From Bacteroidaceae bacterium (GTDB taxonomy: Bacteria; Bacteroidota; Bacteroidia; Bacteroidales; Bacteroidaceae), in the NCBI GenBank assembly GCA_900752815.1, contig CAADWS010000069.1:1-8064 (forward strand): a DNA stretch of 8,064 nucleotides, written 5' to 3'. Position 1 is the stretch's first letter; each line of letters opens with the position of its first letter. The position numbers and the translations under genes are program-made. Shown here one piece after another: positions 6,801-8,064 of the stretch. Under the pieces are notes generated by a model. That model was not told the origin of the DNA and made no database searches. It worked only from the letters and a program-made list of their open reading frames with translations.

Positions 6801-7389
6801 AGGTCAACTGTATTCTTTCAATTGCTCTAACAATTCCTTTGGTTTCTCACAAGTCAACTCAACACTATACCCACGGATTGTCTATTCTATAGAAATGTGG
6901 GGCCTGCCAGCCTGCCAATACAGGATGCCCGCCGAATTCTGGGATGGCTCTACACTCGACCTCAGCAGCGAACTCTTTAATGCAGAGGGAGCTCCTGTCA
7001 GCATAAAGGTAACCCGCGGTGGATCAGATTCCGAATATCCGGGCACAGACGGGAAATTCGCACTGGGCGACGTGGACCGCTATGAAGTGACAATGACATG
7101 CGCCGCAATGCCCGACCTCACTTTTTCCGGATACTTCAGCCTCTCTCAACTCAGTGGCATCGAAAGCCTTCCGCTCTCGAATTATATCGTGAACCTGAAC
7201 AAAGGCAGCATTGAAATCAAGGGACTCGAGCCCCAAAGCCACGCCACCTGCTACACCTTAAGTGGAAAAACCGTAGGCACACAACACGGCACCGAAATTC
7301 GCTTCGACCGCTTGCTTCCTGGTATTTACATCGTAAAACTCACAGAAAACTCAAGGCGAACGGCCACGCTGAAACTCAACATTCGCTAA
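3895..7389 (+). CDS. Large secreted leucine-rich-repeat protein, BspA/internalin-like
   Basis: This 1164-residue protein has a signal peptide (hydrophobic 17-30, cleavage near Ala31). Translation may start at Met1 or at Met9 (codon at 3919), which gives a more usual signal length. Domains: a BspA-type N-terminal part with an L-K-I-T-G ... L-D-L-S cap (57-89); a second similar cap (299-328) leading an irregular LRR domain to about 649 that ends in the typical VTLIVPNG ... Y ... W motif (625-643); an InlB-B-like beta module (about 653-727); a beta-rich linker; a regular LRR domain of exact 21-residue units starting at 846, 867, 888, 909, 930, 951 and 972; a beta segment (about 985-1085); and a tail (1089-1164) with Y-T-L-S-G-K and LLPGIYIVKL like type IX secretion sorting domains. 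Likely role is surface or secreted binding or adhesion; the ligand is unknown. It is a single-gene unit between two terminators. Confidence 0.9.
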   Translation: MLVQLLVKMLKTAMPPVIYTALFSFSIAAAASDVVTLHSPAAGSLQLTPESYLCERLKITGHIDARDFVTLKKVTMSVTRELDLSEATIERYEGKSGSYSPITPDWIVGDGTTVDYPSGKIPVHAFTMVGDNSLYKWHYGSATLVKIILPSNTTGAMPSAFYKNEYLTEIEVPRFSTIASGNGAAVYNIDQTRLTGMAPVVAGQLKLPITLKSVADSVLNHVTVRGLEINTVERVEFGKQPEFNCAYILTPRPEFYTETFSGIDIFSELRETVVNNATPGTLMSHIAADGWQQEDVRNLTVNGEISNDDIYAMGELPHLHFLDLSNARFTEEELIIRNWETLCALQLPQGSYNLYIENCPFLGGELNVPEGVTYASCVNTPMLTTIALPSTLTELEPNSFNRSLISVADFSACTLLKELNALTDCQHLTQLQLPANLEVLLLTAPVIDIALPEKLQELSANNWRTTHLAIPPSLTKLSLSNLRQLSTIDFSQATSLTDIYELNNSPKLEEIDLTATPLKSIRSLTYTEHVPSALKTLRLPSTLQKMTSISGCRQLTELDLENCKDLSIIQEISDASQLELLRLPPDLKDLYTLLNCPKLTTISSAANAELPELGSNVHDTLLNKVTLIVPNGCTNSYRADSKWSKCKEIAEGGFTLRVKSQLDGQPANGSGLYAAGQTAYISVPDIFWTGMIKHTFNTWTTSSGNSFGKAEDRYTPTGHTTLTASYSSVPDLDRGDIVFTLQQSGEDEIQLITTGNSEDGMIIVYADNGDVVTGYDGYSISLPYLTGEHKYAVRCGQPSSIELISYSFEGKDKLTDFHISDPSRLEDISIESFTLAEFNPADYQQLKRLTLEWGGLDKIDVSRNKQLTSLDLAGNALQELDVRNNKDLYFLSCSSNKLTALDLSNNSNLVTLECDYNQLKSIDLSNKPELTNLSCGSNLLTTLNLSSNAKIESVDCSENYIRTLQLPSEGQLYSFNCSNNSFGFSQVNSTLYPRIVYSIEMWGLPACQYRMPAEFWDGSTLDLSSELFNAEGAPVSIKVTRGGSDSEYPGTDGKFALGDVDRYEVTMTCAAMPDLTFSGYFSLSQLSGIESLPLSNYIVNLNKGSIEIKGLEPQSHATCYTLSGKTVGTQHGTEIRFDRLLPGIYIVKLTENSRRTATLKLNIR

Positions 7390-7477
7390 CCACCGGTAAA
7401 CATCGTCTGAAACTCAATCAGATGAACAGCAGCCCGAAAGGCCCCACCAGGCGACAGGGAAAACGTCGTCACAAAAT

Positions 7478-7525
7478 AAGCGGCAAGCGGACAAATCTAT
7501 GCATTCTCCGCCTGCCGCTTTTCTC
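7478..7525 (+). terminator. Intrinsic terminator of the LRR gene
   Basis: AAGCGGCAAGCGG (7478-7490) pairs with CCGCCTGCCGCTT (7508-7520), 13 positions with a single A-C mismatch and a 17-nt loop. TTTTCTC continues from the descending arm (7519-7525). It lies about 90 nt after the LRR stop codon. Confidence 0.8.
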
Positions 7526-7656
7526 ATTCACAAACTCACCTCCTCTTCACTTTCTACGATTTAATTCTCGCGGCCTTGGAATAAAGCCGATTCAGTACTC
7601 AACACCGCCATTCCCCTTCCTCTCCAGAACTATTGAAAGAAAATCTCCCCCTCCTA

Positions 7657-7681
7657 TGTGCAATAATTGCCAATATGCACA
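7657..7681. repeat. Inverted repeat TGTGCA-N13-TGCACA
   Basis: Perfect 6-bp arms at 7657-7662 and 7676-7681 are separated by 13 nt. The same hexamer core recurs in the next dyad at 7715-7755. Function is unknown. Confidence 0.4.
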
Positions 7682-7714
7682 CAACGCAATGTCGGGCCAC
7701 ACAAATACAAACTC

Positions 7715-7755
7715 ATGTGCTATGCCATCTCAAAGCCGAGATCTACCATGCACAT
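7715..7755. repeat. Nested dyad ATGTGC[ATCTC/GAGAT]GCACAT
   Basis: The outer arms ATGTGC (7715-7720) and GCACAT (7750-7755) enclose an inner stem ATCTC (7727-7731) with GAGAT (7738-7742) around the loop AAAGCC. The internal loops are 6 and 7 nt. It could fold as a two-step stem in RNA from either strand. Confidence 0.4.
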
Positions 7756-7984
7756 TCTGTCTGCTTATACAACAGCCACAGGGAGTAAGCAGAAAGGACA
7801 AAAAGCGCGGAAAAAGCAGTAAGTGCGGAAAGAAGCACAGAACAGGGATTGTGCCATGAAGCGGGAACCCCGGAGAGTCTCAGGGAAAGTCCTCCGTTCA
7901 GAAGGCAGGAACACGAAGAGCGGAAAGGCATCCCGTACTCGGCAGGAATCAGAGAGAAAAGAATAGAGAAAAAAGATAATCCTC

Positions 7985-8012
7985 CGCCGGAGGGCCGACG
8001 CCTGCTCCGGCG
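7985..8012. repeat. GC-rich hairpin CGCCGGAG-N12-CTCCGGCG
   Basis: Perfect 8-bp arms lie at 7985-7992 and 8005-8012. On the minus strand the stem is followed, after a short gap, by a T-run (revcomp of the A-run at 7969-7974), so it could act as a second, weaker minus-strand terminator behind the one at 8021-8062. Confidence 0.4.
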
Positions 8013-8020
8013 CAAAGACA

Positions 8021-8062
8021 CAAAAAAGGAGGGTTTCCGAAGTCCGGCTTCAGAAACCCTCC
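8021..8062 (-). terminator. Intrinsic terminator of a minus-strand gene beyond the right edge
   Basis: GGAGGGTTTC (8028-8037) pairs with GAAACCCTCC (8053-8062), then after one C-A mismatch GAAG (8039-8042) pairs with CTTC (8048-8051) around TCCGG. The A-run at 8022-8027 becomes TTTTTT after the stem on the minus strand, while the plus strand shows no T-run before the window ends. Orientation is therefore minus, which implies a gene ending just right of the window. Confidence 0.75.
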
Positions 8063-8064
8063 AA

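Larger units (their letters stand above)
7526..8020. other. About 500 bp without a recognisable gene
   Basis: No reading frame here looks real. The open frames are rich in Ser, Arg and Pro, match no family I recognise, and one runs through the LRR terminator. The region has several dyads: TGTGCA/TGCACA (7657-7681), ATGTGC ... GCACAT with a nested ATCTC/GAGAT (7715-7755), and CGCCGGAG/CTCCGGCG (7985-8012). It could hold a small RNA, a decayed gene or plain spacer. No tRNA or known RNA class was recognised. Confidence 0.5.

Noticed and set aside
7422..7859. Plus-strand open frame of 145 residues with a C-x-x-C motif
   Set aside because: It spans the intrinsic terminator at 7478-7525, has biased Ser/Pro/Arg/Lys composition, and no recognisable domain; the cysteine pair looks like chance.
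7870..7910. AGGGAAAGTCC, resembling the conserved GAGGAAAGTCC of RNase P RNA
   Set aside because: The other conserved RNase P segments and the needed length of about 350 nt of matching structure were not found, so this is a chance match.
7743..8021. Minus-strand open frame of 92 residues with a hydrophobic C-terminal stretch
   Set aside because: It would start at a GTG directly behind a terminator with no ribosome site, and it runs through the dyads at 7985-8012 and 7715-7755.

Overview
The window looks like chromosomal DNA from a gut-type Bacteroidales bacterium (Bacteroides or a close relative; the species cannot be fixed from this sequence). The reasons are promoter-like TAnnTTTG boxes, AT-rich leaders instead of strong Shine-Dalgarno sites, a Bacteroidales-style lipoprotein with an acidic run after the lipid cysteine, a BspA-type leucine-rich-repeat (LRR) surface protein, and a C-terminal tail resembling the type IX secretion sorting domain. 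Base composition is balanced and no insertion sequence, tRNA, rRNA or CRISPR array was seen.

Left part (1-3650): an AraC-family regulator on the minus strand (cut by the left edge, only a few residues missing) is divergent from a compact plus-strand set of three genes. These are a lipidated alpha/beta hydrolase of the YcjY/dienelactone-hydrolase type, a left-handed beta-helix acyltransferase of the maltose/galactoside acetyltransferase superfamily starting 6 nt later, and a lipoprotein with a very acidic linker and a cyclophilin-like domain. The set ends in a strong stem-loop terminator at 3602-3652. The divergent control region (883-1101) carries an 11-bp-spaced direct repeat and an inverted repeat, both reasonable candidate regulator sites. 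The likely reading is a small AraC-controlled module that modifies or detoxifies a small molecule, with two of its three products moved to the envelope by lipoprotein signals. The substrate is unknown.

Middle and right part (3651-7520): one 1164-residue secreted LRR protein with two different LRR domains, an intervening InlB-B-like module, and a sorting-type tail. Its upstream region has three dyads and a run of eight T within the presumed promoter spacer. A good intrinsic terminator follows at 7478-7525.

Right edge (7521-8064): no convincing gene. The stretch holds several dyads of unknown meaning and ends in a strong stem-loop whose T-run lies on the minus strand, so it probably terminates a minus-strand gene entering from beyond the right edge.
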